A stretch of DNA of 64,000 nucleotides from contig NC_081408.1 in NCBI RefSeq assembly GCF_030272615.1, forward strand, positions 403,857,389 through 403,921,388, read 5' to 3'. The number at the start of each line of letters is the position of its first letter. The stretch's first letter is position 1. Below are positions 1-9,898 of the stretch, piece after piece. Position numbers and translations under genes: made by a program. The DNA is from Cryptomeria japonica. Lineage: Eukaryota > Streptophyta > Pinopsida > Cupressales > Cupressaceae. The notes beneath the pieces were generated by a model, which ran no database searches, was not told the origin of the DNA, and was given only the letters and a program-made list of their open reading frames with translations.

Positions 1-2
1 CT

Positions 3-658
3 GTGAAGAGAACAGCATCAAGAGGCAACTGTCTACCCCCTGGACTCCACAGCAGAATGGCCAAGTAGAAAGGAACAACTGAACTGTAGTTGAAGCTGCC
101 AGAATGATGTTGATTCAAGGGAAGGTTGCTCACACTTTTTGGAGAGAAGCGGTGAGCACTGCAGTCTACACTATGAACTGGGTACTCATCAAGAAAGATA
201 AGGATAAAGCTCCTTATGAGTATTGTACCGGTAAGACTCCAATAGTAAGCTACTTTAGAGTGTTTGGTAGCAAGTGTTATATCAAGAGAAGTGAATACTA
301 GAGCAAGTTTGATGAAAAATGTGATGAGGGAATATTCCTAGGGTATTCCACCAAGAGCAAAGCTCTTAAGTGTTTTAACAATAGGATTCCGAGAATTGTT
401 GAAAGTACCAATGTTAGAGTTGATAAAACCTCTGAGAAATCTGAGGTAACCAGCAACGAGTGAGTGGTAGATGAACTAGATGTAACCTTATGGGAACCGG
501 TTGCAAAACAACCAAGTACAAGTAACAGTGCTCCTACACCAATAGATGTTGATGTAGATGCTGATGAAGATGAGGATGAAGAGGAAAAGAAAGAGGAATC
601 AATTAAGATCATTCCTAAGTATGTAAATTTACATCATGATCCAAATCAGATCATAGGG
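3..658 (+). pseudogene. Element A pol: integrase C-terminal part and linker to RT
   Basis: Reading frame 3 gives the end of the copia integrase core, including TPQQNG just before the position of the catalytic glutamate, then the typical AARMML, FWREAVSTAVYTMN and FLGYSTKSK stretches. Copia integrase inserts element cDNA into host DNA. An acidic run of Asp/Glu follows near 545-600 and the frame reaches the conserved NPNQIIG stretch at 638-658. In-frame stops occur near 78, 299 and 461. The next conserved residues of this linker resume only after the SINE, at about 950. Confidence 0.8.
648..658. repeat. Left target-site duplication of the SINE
   Basis: AGATCATAGGG here is matched by AGATCAGAGGG at 943-953, with one mismatch in 11. 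It flanks a tRNA-headed, A-tailed insert, as expected for LINE-mobilised SINE integration. Confidence 0.75.
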
Positions 659-942
659 TCCAAGGGGTTGAGCTTAATTGGTTAAAGCATTGAGTTCTCA
701 ATGTGGAGACCCAAGTTCAACTCCCATGAGGGACACCTTTGTGTAGAATTCTAAGTTGTGACTCTTGTTTTTTTATTGGTTGTTTAAAGTGGATTTCTAA
801 TTTGTGACCCTTGGTCTTTCAATTGTTGTTTCTAGTTTGGTGCTTGAAAGGAGCTAGTATTTGTAATAAGTTTGTAATGTGGATGCTCGAATAAGCAAAA
901 AATGAGCTTTGTGATTCTATGATACTTAATACAAAAAAAAGA
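659..942 (+). mobile_element. tRNA-derived SINE inserted in element A
   Basis: Seen: the 5' part resembles a tRNA gene with internal pol III promoter boxes. The D-arm/A-box-like stretch TGAGCTTAATTGGTTAAAGC is at 669-688, and a B-box-like GTTCAACTCCC is at 715-725. A roughly 200-bp unrelated body follows, then a short A-rich tail (ACAAAAAAAA, 931-940). An 11-bp imperfect target duplication flanks the insert. It splits the copia pol frame exactly where the conserved linker should continue. Known: plant SINEs have tRNA heads and are mobilised by LINE enzymes. Inferred: it inserted after A, is non-coding, and would have been transcribed by pol III. I cannot assign a named SINE family. Confidence 0.78.
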
Positions 943-953
943 AGATCAGAGGG
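943..953. repeat. Right target-site duplication of the SINE
   Basis: AGATCAGAGGG, the partner of 648-658. The copia pol linker resumes directly after it. Confidence 0.75.
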
Positions 954-2512
954 GATAAGGATGCAGGAATACTTACAAGAAGAAAGGTCAGAGAGAATTA
1001 TTGTATGATTTCTGAATTTGAGCCCAAAACATTTAAAGATGCACACAAAGATGAAGACTGGATTAAGGCTATGGAAGAGGAACTTGACCAGATAGAAAAG
1101 AATGGTACATGGTCTTTGGTACCCAGACCTGTGCACAAAAATGTTATTGGCACCAAATGGGTTTTTAGAAACAAGCTGAATGAAGATGGCACAGTGGTAA
1201 GAAACAAAGAAAGATTGGTATGTAAGGGATATGCTCAAGAAGAAGGAGAAGACTATGGAGAAACCTTTGCTCCAGTAGCTAGATTGGAAGGATTTCGAAT
1301 GCTACTTGCATATGCAGCCTTCAAGGGATTAAAAGTGTATCAGATGGATGTGAAATCTACATTCCTGAATGGAATACTTGAAGAGAAAGTGTATATAGAG
1401 CAACCAGATGGGTTTTCCCTATTAGAAGACAGTGATATGGTGTGTAGGCTACATAAAGCCTTGTATGGATTTAAGCAAGTACCTAGAGCATGGTATGAAT
1501 GTTTACACTCCCATCTTGTGAAGATTGGATTTGAAAGAACAAGTGAAGATAGCAATATCTATTTGAAGACATAAGGAGATCAGATTCTGATCTATGAAGT
1601 GTTTGTTGATGACATAATTTTTGGTGGAGATGACAAGATGAGCCATGCGTTTGCAGATGAAATGAAGAAGGAATTTGAGATGTCACTAATCAGAGAGATT
1701 AAGTTCCTCATTGGACTACAAATTCAACAAATGAAAGATGGTATCTTTATCACTCAGTCCAAGTATGTCAAAGAGGTGTTGAAGACCTTTGGCATGAAAG
1801 ACAGCAAACCGGTTGGTACACCGATGATGACCGGTTGTAAATTGTTAAAATAAGATGACTCAGCGTTGGTGAATGAGAAGGAATACCGATCAATGATTGG
1901 TAAGTTGCACTATGTAGTACACAGCAGACCGAACATTGCACATGCAGTGGGCATTGCTGCACATTTCCAGAAAAGTCCAAGAGAATCCCACTTGGTAGCA
2001 GTCAAGCGGATTCTTATATATCTGAAGGGAACTATAGATTATGGATTGTGGTATCCATACAGTAATGATTTCAATCTCAAATTGTTTATCGATGCTGATT
2101 GGGCTGGTAATGTGGACGACCGGAAGAGCACAATCGGTGGTGCATTCTTTCTCGGTGGTAGACTATTCTCATGGATGAGCAAGAAGAAGAGTTGTATCTC
2201 TCAGTCCACAACAGAAATAGAATATGTAGCAACATTTATGAACTGCACTCAGACAATTTGGATGAAGCATGTTTAAGTGGTTTCAAATTCCCTGTATCTG
2301 AACTGGTGGTTATATTTTGTGATAACACAAGTGCAATTAATATTTCCAAGAATATAGTATTGCATGCTAGAACCAAGCACTCCAAGCTCAAGTATCATTT
2401 CTTGAGGGAGAAAGTTTAGAACAAAGAGGTTGTATTGAAACATGTTTCCAATAAAGAGCAGTTAGCAGATATATTCACAAGCCTCTACTGAAGGCTACAT
2501 TTACCTATTTAA
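954..2512 (+). pseudogene. Element A pol: reverse transcriptase and RNase H
   Basis: Copia RT makes cDNA from element RNA; RNase H removes the RNA strand. Seen in order: [44 protein letters not shown] and the intact catalytic FVDD at 1602-1613. The connection region follows, then RNase H motifs DADWAGNVDDRKS near 2090-2130 and SQSTTEIEY near 2200-2225. In-frame stops sit near 1572, 1851, 2274 and 2417, so the protein cannot be made in one piece, although catalytic motifs remain. Later residues such as QLADIFT-like text near 2460-2475 also shift frame. Confidence 0.88.
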
Positions 2513-2789
2513 GAGGTGAATTAGGGGTGTTTCCCCTTAAAGAGGTGAACTAAAGGTATGTGCTCCACATCAGTCAGGTATTGCATTGTCAAATCTTTTC
2601 AGGATTGATGTGTTGAAGGATGCTACTCCTTAGGAGGAGGAGCATAGTAGATCATGGATGCTTGTGCCTCCACTTTCGCATTGTTATCAAAGGGAGAGAA
2701 GATGTGAAGCAGAGAAGATATCTATAGTATTGAAGACATATAATATGGAAAAACATGTAGAGACATCTTTGTGTATTGTCATCAATGCC

Positions 2790-2801
2790 AAAGGAGGAGA
2801 T
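2790..2801 (+). other. Polypurine tract of element A
   Basis: AAAGGAGGAGAT directly precedes the LTR start TGTTGGCAT. The polypurine tract primes plus-strand DNA synthesis in LTR elements. The same context (CAATGCCAAAG plus a purine run) precedes the 3' LTRs of D, G and H. Confidence 0.8.
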
Positions 2802-2873
2802 TGTTGGCATATGTGCAGAGTTTGATGACATGCTGGGATTGTATGTTGTCATTGATGTCAATATGTTGAAGTA

Positions 2874-2978
2874 TGAACCGGTATATTGAAGTAAGCAAAC
2901 TGGCAAGTGAACCGGTATGATGCTATGAACCGGTATATGCAAAAAGTGAACTGGTATGTTAGAGTGTGAACCGGTATA
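2874..2978 (+). repeat. Cluster of five TGAACCGGTAT-type repeats in the A LTR
   Basis: Copies start at 2874, 2908, 2926, 2947 (with CTGGT) and 2967, spaced 34, 18, 21 and 20 bp. The position is upstream of the TATA-like box, that is in U3, where LTR enhancers lie. An enhancer role is inferred only. Confidence 0.6.
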
Positions 2979-3413
2979 TAGAAAGTTTGTATCGGGGTTT
3001 CATTTGATATGACTACCGGTTGGTAGTCTCAGCTTCAGGGTTTCTGGTTGATGCATTCTAAGTCTGTGTGATTCGATCGACGATATCTTGTGATGAGTTA
3101 GCATTGAAATGAAGATTAGATCGCATTGCCACATCAGCCTTGTGCGCGTGAAGGATCTTCTTAAGAATCTTGCATGAAGAAGATTGATTCTATCCACCTC
3201 GGGAATGAGCAAAATCTTAGTAAACGGTGGAGAGCGCGTGATGGGTTATCAGCTTCCAGAAGCGGTGAAGAATGAATGATGGAGAACATCTTGAGATTTG
3301 TTCAAGATTTTTTTACCCTATGTAATGTGTTTAAATGGCTAGGATTGGACCAACTATATTGTAAACCTAGATGCTTAGGGTTTTAGGTTTTGGCCACCAA
3401 CCTAATTGTTGTC

Positions 3414-3420
3414 TATAAGG
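3414..3420 (+). promoter_or_regulatory. Candidate TATA box of the A LTR
   Basis: TATAAGG followed by TCGATGA. The same 14-base stretch occurs in the H 5' LTR at 42257, in both cases about 470 bp upstream of the conserved LTR hairpin. That conserved spacing supports a promoter role. Confidence 0.5.
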
Positions 3421-3883
3421 TCGATGATGATTTTTATTTGAAGTTGTTGGCAAATGATTATATGTGAGGTGATTCTTGCCAGACCAGAGAAGTGAGTAGA
3501 TACCTGCAGAGTGTAATTGCATATGTAAAGGAACTGAAGTGGATCTGCCTTGGTATTAAGTGTTGTTATCAGATCAGTGTATTACCTGTTGACTTCTAAC
3601 CATTTCAGCAGATGGAAAATCCCTTTACTGGGTAGCTTTAACAAGCTTTTTGTAAATCCTTTAACAGGGTGACTCAAAATCATTAAGTTCTTAAAATCCT
3701 CTCACAAGGTAACCTTTAACAGGTTTTAACCTCTAACCGGGTATTTGGCCATCCCTTAACTGGGTGATCCCTAGCAGGATCTATTCCTAGTAGAACCTGT
3801 TGTAAAGTCTTTAACCAGACTAGGCTCCTAACAGAGCAAACTTCAGAAGAGTTCAAGAACAACTTGTGTGTATTCATCCCCGT

Positions 3884-3911
3884 CGTGGTTTTTCCTAGTT
3901 GGGTTTCCACG
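3884..3911 (+). promoter_or_regulatory. U-rich internal-loop hairpin in the A LTR
   Basis: CGTGG pairs with CCACG. Inside are T5 and T3 runs facing each other, then a CC/GG upper stem. It is one of a set found in the LTRs of A, C, D, G, H and J. Confidence 0.55.
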
Positions 3912-3970
3912 TGAAAAATTAGTGTGTCATGTGTGATGCTTTTTCATGTGATGTTTTAGTGTTTTTTGTT

Positions 3971-5258
3971 AAGCGGTAATGCAAGTTGATCCAATTAGGA
4001 TGTGTGTTATGTTCAATACAATGCATAAATGTCACAAAATAACAAATATTCTATATCATTGCACAGGTTTCAGATTTTCAGCAGTAATTGCAATGATAAA
4101 TTTAAGCATAGTGGTTGGATGAAAGTAGCCAATAGGTTTGAAAAATGGTTTTCCACTTATGTTATAAAATTTCATTTGATGCTTTCAGAAGAAAATCATG
4201 TTTATGACCGAGGAAAGCACTGGTTGACATTTGCAAATGGCATTGGGCCATCATATGTGGTTTGACCCTACAGGCCACAAATATTTTGGGGTAGAGTAAT
4301 TTTTTCTGACTCTATGCCTAATGGAGTTATAAATAAATTCCCTCTTAAATTGCCTATTCATGAACAATTTTAGAGGTTCTACTTTTCTTAAAGTAGTTGT
4401 TATCCATGAGCATTAGTTAGGTTTGCTTTGATAGTATAGTTTCCTTTCTGTTGAATTTACCCTATCCAGGTAGTTTCTTTTTGGTTTGCCCCTGCAGTTG
4501 GTATGTTTCACCCAAATATTTTGGTTTCTCATCTCATTCCTATTAAATGAGTGTCCCCAACTAGAGCCATTGATAGCTCTGAAAATTGATTGCATAAAAT
4601 TTTCAAATTTGAGCTCAAATATTGGTTTCTCTAGTTTGGTTTACATCCTTTGTCTAGGTCCAAGGTTTAGGGTTTAGGGTTTATCAAAGTCTCTTATGTT
4701 TTGTGAATAAAACCCTAGCAATGATATTCTCTATCGTTACCTTTTTCCCACTTAAATCCAAGGGTTTTTTACCATGGACGGTGCCATTTTATTTCCTAAG
4801 TATTAAGTGGTGGTCAACTGGTTTATAAAATATGATTTTCTATAGTTGCAAAAATTTTCCTATGACCGGTCTCCCTTTAAATATTTGTGCCCGCGCCAAT
4901 AATTTTCCTACGTCTGAAAGTCCTAGTATTTCGGCAAGTTGCTAAAGATAGAATGAATCCAATGGTCAGCGCTTCCCTGTGGTCAAAAGTGCAAGGATGA
5001 TAAAGATCACGGCATTGCGAGATTGTGCCCTGTGTCTTTAGCGAAAAACAACAGGTTGGCAGTATAACCGGTCGAAGCATTGTTACCGGTTCTCAAGCAA
5101 TAAAAGTCAGTTTACTAATAGTCTCATCAGTTTGCACGTGTTCAAAATGAATGGCGATCTTATGTACTAAGGTAAATCATGCTCAATTCTTAAATCTGGA
5201 GGAGTTAACGGGAATTGTGCGAAGCAGTAAATTTTGAACAGATATGACAGCCCCTGTA
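3971..5258. other. Unassigned AT-rich DNA left of element B
   Basis: No gene or element recognised. A 78-codon frame at 4029-4265 resembles nothing I know and lacks supporting context. A short telomere-like run lies at 4664-4683. The stretch 4976-5043 resembles 10833-10900 on the other side of element B. The DNA before 5259 was continuous with that after 10836 before B inserted. Confidence 0.6.
4664..4683 (+). repeat. Interstitial plant telomere-type repeat
   Basis: Three overlapping TTTAGGG-phase units (GGTTTAGGGTTTAGGGTTTA). This is the Arabidopsis-type plant telomere repeat. The run is too short to be a telomere, so it is an interstitial trace or a telobox-like site. Confidence 0.65.
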
Positions 5259-5263
5259 TCCCC

Positions 5264-5721
5264 TGTTAATTCTTGTAACATCAGTCGTACCATTTCTCAT
5301 ACATGAATTAAATATATGTTAACATAAGTAGTATACATGTTAACTATAAACTATAAATAAATATCAAATTATGGTGAGTGCCACCGGTCACACCCCGTCA
5401 TTGTTATCGGGCTAGGTATATTATCGGTTACACCCATTTATGTTTACAGGCTGGGTTAAACAAATCGCTATATGTTTGTTAATGTACTGAGTGGTACGTA
5501 GGGAGATATGTGTCTTCCCATGTGGGAAGACATATCGCTTCCCTATGTACCCTCTCATTCACTTAGAAATATAACATGCATATGATGGGGAGGAGGGCAA
5601 TACTGAAAATTAATAAGTATTATGCTTCCTTCATTCACACAACTACAGTTCACATTTAAATTCCAAACTACATCTTTATCTTTTCTATCCTCTTGATCAC
5701 ATAATTTATATAAACTTAACA
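5264..5721 (+). repeat. 5' LTR of element B
   Basis: 458 bp, TGTTAATTC...TTAACA, matching 10375-10831 end to end with scattered substitutions and 1-bp indels. It is short for the copia elements in this window (others 0.9-1.4 kb). I found no clear TATA box. Confidence 0.92.
5493..5551. repeat. Long imperfect palindrome in the B 5' LTR
   Basis: The outer arms GGTACGTAGGGA and TCCCTATGTACC flank an inner 14-bp stem GATATG..TCTTCCCA/TGGGAAGACATATC with a 2-base bulge and a 2-base loop. It could fold as one hairpin of nearly 60 bases. The 3' LTR keeps it at 10603-10652. Confidence 0.75.
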
Positions 5722-5734
5722 TGGTATCAAAGCT
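5722..5734 (+). other. Primer-binding site of element B
   Basis: TGGTATCAAAGCT directly after the LTR. It matches the complement of the plant initiator tRNA-Met 3' end (TGGTATCAGAGC) except for G to A at the ninth base. Element D has the same variant. Confidence 0.82.
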
Positions 5735-5818
5735 AAGTTAAGGAAGATCAAGTTAAATTCTGTAACGATCAGATAGACATTCACCCAACTCTTAGTAGAT
5801 CACATTCCTATAATCCTA

Positions 5819-6640
5819 ATGGCAACCGGAGTTAGGTTTGAAGATCGACTAGATGGAGCATCAAATTTTGTATCTTGGAAATTCAAGATCATGCTTGTTT
5901 TGAAAGAAAATAAAATTGACTCCCATGTCAAAAGTCAAATTCCTGAACCCTCTGATGATACAGAGAAAATTCAATGGAGCAAGGACAGTGAGAAGGCTCT
6001 TAAGATAATTGTGGATTCAGTGAGAGACCACACTATGCCAGTTATTTCTAAATATGAGACAACTTTTCAGATATTCAAAGCCCTAGCTGACATTTATAAA
6101 ATCAACAACACTAGCAGGGCTCTCACCTTGAAGAATCAACTACACCATATAAAGATGAATAAAGGAGAGACAGCTACATCCTATTTCTTGAGGATCACTA
6201 AGCTTAGGGATCAACTATCCACTATTGGACATCTAGTAGACAACAAATAACTTGCTATGATGGCCCTAAATGGACTTCCTACCTCATGGGAATCGTTCAT
6301 TCAAGGAATCAGTGCTCGTTCTAAATTTCCTAAGTTTGATATATTGAAAAATGATTGTATTCAAGAGGAATCTCAACTTTTCACAAGAGGAATAAAACAA
6401 AACAATGGCAAAGAGTAAATTCAAGTTCTAAACTCGAATTCCCACAAGAAAGGAAAGAAGAAGAACTTTAAGAGAAAAAGGGACAATGACTCAAATGGAA
6501 AAAGGTATTCAAAGAAGAAGACAGACATTTCTGAAGTACAATGTTTTAGATGTGATCAATATGGGCACTATGCAATGAAGTGTCTAGACAGGATCAAGCA
6601 ACAGGCTTCAATGGTAGAAGTTAAGAAAGGGAGTGATTCC
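5819..6640 (+). pseudogene. Element B gag with zinc knuckle
   Basis: Gag forms the particle that packages element RNA. The ATG at 5819 opens a copia-type gag (LDGASNFVSWKFKIM near the N terminus, then the UBN2-like helical body). A TAA at 6248-6250 interrupts it, but the same frame continues with NGLPTSWESF. A further stop lies near 6416. A CCHC zinc knuckle (CFRCDQYGHYAMKC) is intact near 6540-6585. The start fits: about 85 bp after the PBS. Confidence 0.82.
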
Positions 6641-6689
6641 AAGAGACTAGTCTTCTACTCAGCCCTCTCTAGTCAAATCACCTCCAGTT

Positions 6690-7800
6690 CCAACACATGG
6701 GTGATTGACAGCGGAGCATCTCGACACATCACTAGATTTTGTGAGCACCTAGATACACTTGTGGAAAATTCAAATGAAGAAGTGACAATTGGTGATGACT
6801 CAAATTAACCAGTTATGGGAATAGGAACCTGCAATATCAACCTAAAGTCAGACATATCCCTACAGCTAATTGGAGTTCTATTTGTACCTGATATAAAGAG
6901 AAACCTTGTCTCAGTTTCTGCACTTGAAGATAAGGGTTACAGATTAACCTTTATGGAAGGAAAGGTATGTACTTGGCCAAATAACTCCACCATCAAGAAA
7001 TCCCGCACCACTGGAGTAAGACAAGGGAGCCTCTACAGACTTTGCACCACTCCACCTCAAGCCTTGATTCATGAGACTCCAAATTCGAATGAAATTTGGC
7101 ACAGAAGATAAGGGCACCTTCATTTCCATGCCCTACCTAAAATAGAGAAGATGGTGATTGGCTTGCCCAAGCTAAGTCACAGTTTTGAAGGAGCATGCAA
7201 GGGGTTTGCCTTGGGAAAGAATACTAAAGGGTCTTTCAATTCTAGCAACAGTAAATCCAAAAATGTATTAGAATTAGTTCATTCTGATCTATGTGGACCC
7301 ATGTCTGTACCCTCCTTAGGAGGATTTTTATATTATGTAATATTTGTAGATGATTATTCTAGGAAGACTTGGATATATTTTCAAATTTACAAAGAGTCTA
7401 AAGAAATCCTTTCTAAATTTAAGGAATTCAAAGCTCTTGCAAAAAACATGACAGGTAAGAAAATCATAACCTTAAGAACAGACAATGGGGGGGAATACAC
7501 TTCTGATATGTTTAAATATTATTATATAAATGTTGGGATTAAGAGGGAGTTAATTATACCTTATAACCCACAACAAAATGGGGTAGCTAAAAGAATGAAT
7601 AGGACTATAGTAGAAGTTGATAGGGCTATGTTGTTTGACCAAAATATAGAAACCTCATTTTGGGTTGAAGCATCTAGGACAACTGTGTACATTCAAAATA
7701 GATGTCCTCATTCTCTTCTTGATAATAAAAATCCCTGAAGAAGCCTTTACTGGATACAAACCCGACATAAGTTATCTCTAGATCTTTGGGTGTCCAGTCT
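6690..7800 (+). pseudogene. Element B protease and integrase
   Basis: Protease: WVIDSGASRHIT near 6700-6735, catalytic Asp present. A stop lies near 6806. Integrase: the zinc-binding region has WHRR and CKGFALGKN, where the last metal-binding Cys appears replaced by Phe. The core keeps HSDLCGP (first Asp), LRTDNGGEYTS (second Asp) and PQQNGVAKRMN. The frame breaks again near 7736 before IHVPKEKRSK-like text. It processes the polyprotein and inserts the cDNA in functional relatives. Confidence 0.83.
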
Positions 7801-7955
7801 ATATTCATGTCCCAAAAGAAAAGAGATCAAAGTTAGAACCTTCAAGAAAGAAAGGGGTATTTGTTGGGTACAGTGAAACCTCTAAGACTTACAGAGTATA
7901 CATACCTAGTCAAAGGAAAATCAAACTAAGCAGAGATGTCATCTTTGAAGAAGAC

Positions 7956-9300
7956 ATGGCATTCAGGAGGTCCAAAAGCTCTAATGAATTAGAACACCAA
8001 GATCCTCCTACAAGCATGGATGAGGATTCAACCCCTGAGATTCAAAGGGAGACCCCTAAAAATGTTGAGCATGAAGTTCAAAACTTACCTTTAGAAGAAC
8101 ATTATCCCAAAACTAGGAAGAGACCACTTTGGGCTAAAAAGATGCTTCAAGAAGCTGAAAATTATGCTGCTTCAAAGGGGACCTTCGGAGAAAGTAAGAG
8201 ACCTAACCTATTTTCCAGTTATACTATCTTGATGAGTGAGATCATTGATTCAAAACCTTCCTGTGTTGGAGATTCTCTCAAGCATCAAGTTTGGAAAGAT
8301 GCTATATCAGAAGAGTATCAGACAATTCTAAAAAATGATGTCTGGGATATTGTGCCTAGGCCTAAAAGAAAATTTGTGGTATCTTCTAATGGCTCTTCAA
8401 AATCAAACATGCAGCAGATGGTAGAATTAAGCAACAAAAAGCAAGGTTTGTTGCCAGAGGTTTCTCACAAAAAGAAGGTATTGACTATGAAGAGACATTT
8501 GCTCCTGTTGCCAGATACACTTATGTCCGAGCAGTTTTGGCTACTGCAACATCTAAAGGATGGAAAGTCCATCAAATAAATGTTAAGACTGCTTTTCTAA
8601 ATGGTAAGATTGAAGAAGAAGTTTATTTGGAGCAACCTGAAGGTTTTGTGATTCATAAGGCTTAATCACATGTTTGCAGATTAAAGAAAGCTCTATATGG
8701 ACTGAAACAGGCCCCTAGAGCATGGTATGAAAGAATTGATCACTATCTCTTGGAATTAGGGTTTTCCAAGAATGCAGCATATCCAAATCTCTACTACAAG
8801 GTAATCAATGGTGAACTATTAATTATTATTCTTTATGTTAATGATCTACTAATCACAGGAGAGGATAATTGTATTTCTTGATGTAAGAAAGAATTATCCT
8901 CTGAGTTTGATATGAAACATTTAGGAATTCTTCACTACTTCCTTGGATTGGAAGTTTGGCAATAGGTAGATGGTATAATCCTTAATCAAGGAGAATACAC
9001 CATTGATATACTCAAGAGATTTGGAATGATGGATTGTAGATCTATGACCACACCTATGGAGACAAATTTGTACAAGCTAAAGCAAGCAGCTACAGAATTA
9101 GAGTTTGCAGATACTACTCTCTACAGATAGATTATTGGATCTCTGATGTATTTGGTAAACACAAGACCTGATATATGTTATGTTGTTAATGCACTAAGTC
9201 AGTTCATGTGTGAACCTAGGGAAATATAGCTTATTGTTGCAAAACATATTCTGAGATATCTTCTAGGAACTATTGGTTTTGATCTAAAATATAAACATGT
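7956..9300 (+). pseudogene. Element B reverse transcriptase, catalytic residue lost
   Basis: Linker and RT motifs run from 8265, with VWDIVPRPK at 8338-8365. A one-base frameshift near 8388 follows. Then come [39 protein letters not shown] and [14 protein letters not shown]. The catalytic YVDD is YVND: codon AAT at 8840-8842 replaces the first catalytic Asp. Stops occur near 8663, 8880, 8964, 9128 and 9227. A dead copia RT. Confidence 0.85.
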
Positions 9301-9309
9301 AGACCTTGA

Positions 9310-9782
9310 CCTACATGGATTCACTGATTCTGATTGGGTTGGAAGCATAGTTGACAAGAAAATCACATCAGAATGTTGCTTCAGTTTAGGATCAGGAATG
9401 ATCTCATGGATATGTAGAAAACAATCTTCAGTATCTCAAAGTTCTACAGAAGTTGAATACATTGTAGCCTCCATGGGAGCAAGAGAAGAAATATGGCTCA
9501 GGCAATTGCTTGTAGGACTTTTTGGTCAACCCTTAAATCCTACTGTCATCTATTGTGACAATCAGAGTTGCATCAAGCTTTCAATGAATCCAGTATTTCA
9601 TGACAGGTCTAAACACATTGAGATTCCTTATCACTATGTTCGAGATATGGTGGAAAGGAATGTGATCTGACTGAATTATATTAGTACAAGTGATCAAATT
9701 GCAGACATTCTTACCAAGCCTCTCTCTAGGATAAAGATTGAACACTTTAGAGATAAACTTGGTATGGTTGAAAATGTTATTT
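9310..9782 (+). pseudogene. Element B RNase H and pol C terminus
   Basis: Seen: LHGFTDSDWVGSIVDKK near 9310, SQSSTEVEYIVAS near 9435-9475, IYCDNQSCIKLSMNP and RSKHIEIPYHYVRD, all typical copia RNase H motifs. The stop TGA near 9668 falls before the usual tail ADILTKPLS near 9700-9725. The natural end is about 9782. The region 9398-9670 is open. Confidence 0.83.
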
Positions 9783-9898
9783 AATTTTGAGATAGAGTCT
9801 CATTTATTCTGATATACTAATATATTTAAAGATGTTTAATGTGTAAACTCTTTTATTTGTCATGTGTGTAACTCTGTGACTTCATGGGCCCTCTGTGA

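Larger units (their letters stand above)
1..3970 (+). mobile_element. Ty1/copia element A, 3' part (left end outside window)
   Basis: Seen: the end of the integrase core, then RT, RNase H, a polypurine tract and a 3' LTR in the usual copia order. The 5' LTR, gag and protease lie left of the window. The coding frame has several stops and is interrupted by a SINE at 659-942. The LTR resembles that of element H (same start TGTTGGCAT, same TATAAGGTCGATGA promoter-like stretch, same terminal hairpin), so A and H belong to related copia families. The right end is approximate because similarity to the H LTR fades near 3,970. Confidence 0.85.
2802..3970 (+). repeat. 3' LTR of element A
   Basis: Starts TGTTGGCAT right after the polypurine tract. 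It contains a CCGGT repeat cluster, a TATA-like box and a conserved hairpin near its end. Similarity to the H LTR stops near 3,970, so the terminal part is truncated or diverged and no clear ...CA end or target duplication is visible. Confidence 0.75.

Noticed and set aside
669-725. A functional tRNA gene
   Set aside because: A and B boxes are present, but no acceptor stem pairs and a non-tRNA body with A tail follows. It fits a SINE head.
819-1238. 139-codon minus-strand frame
   Set aside because: Shadow of the copia RT on the other strand and partly over the SINE.
4029-4265. 78-codon frame after an intron-like TTGCACAG
   Set aside because: No known domain, no neighbouring exon frames and unremarkable codon content. 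Not enough to call a gene.
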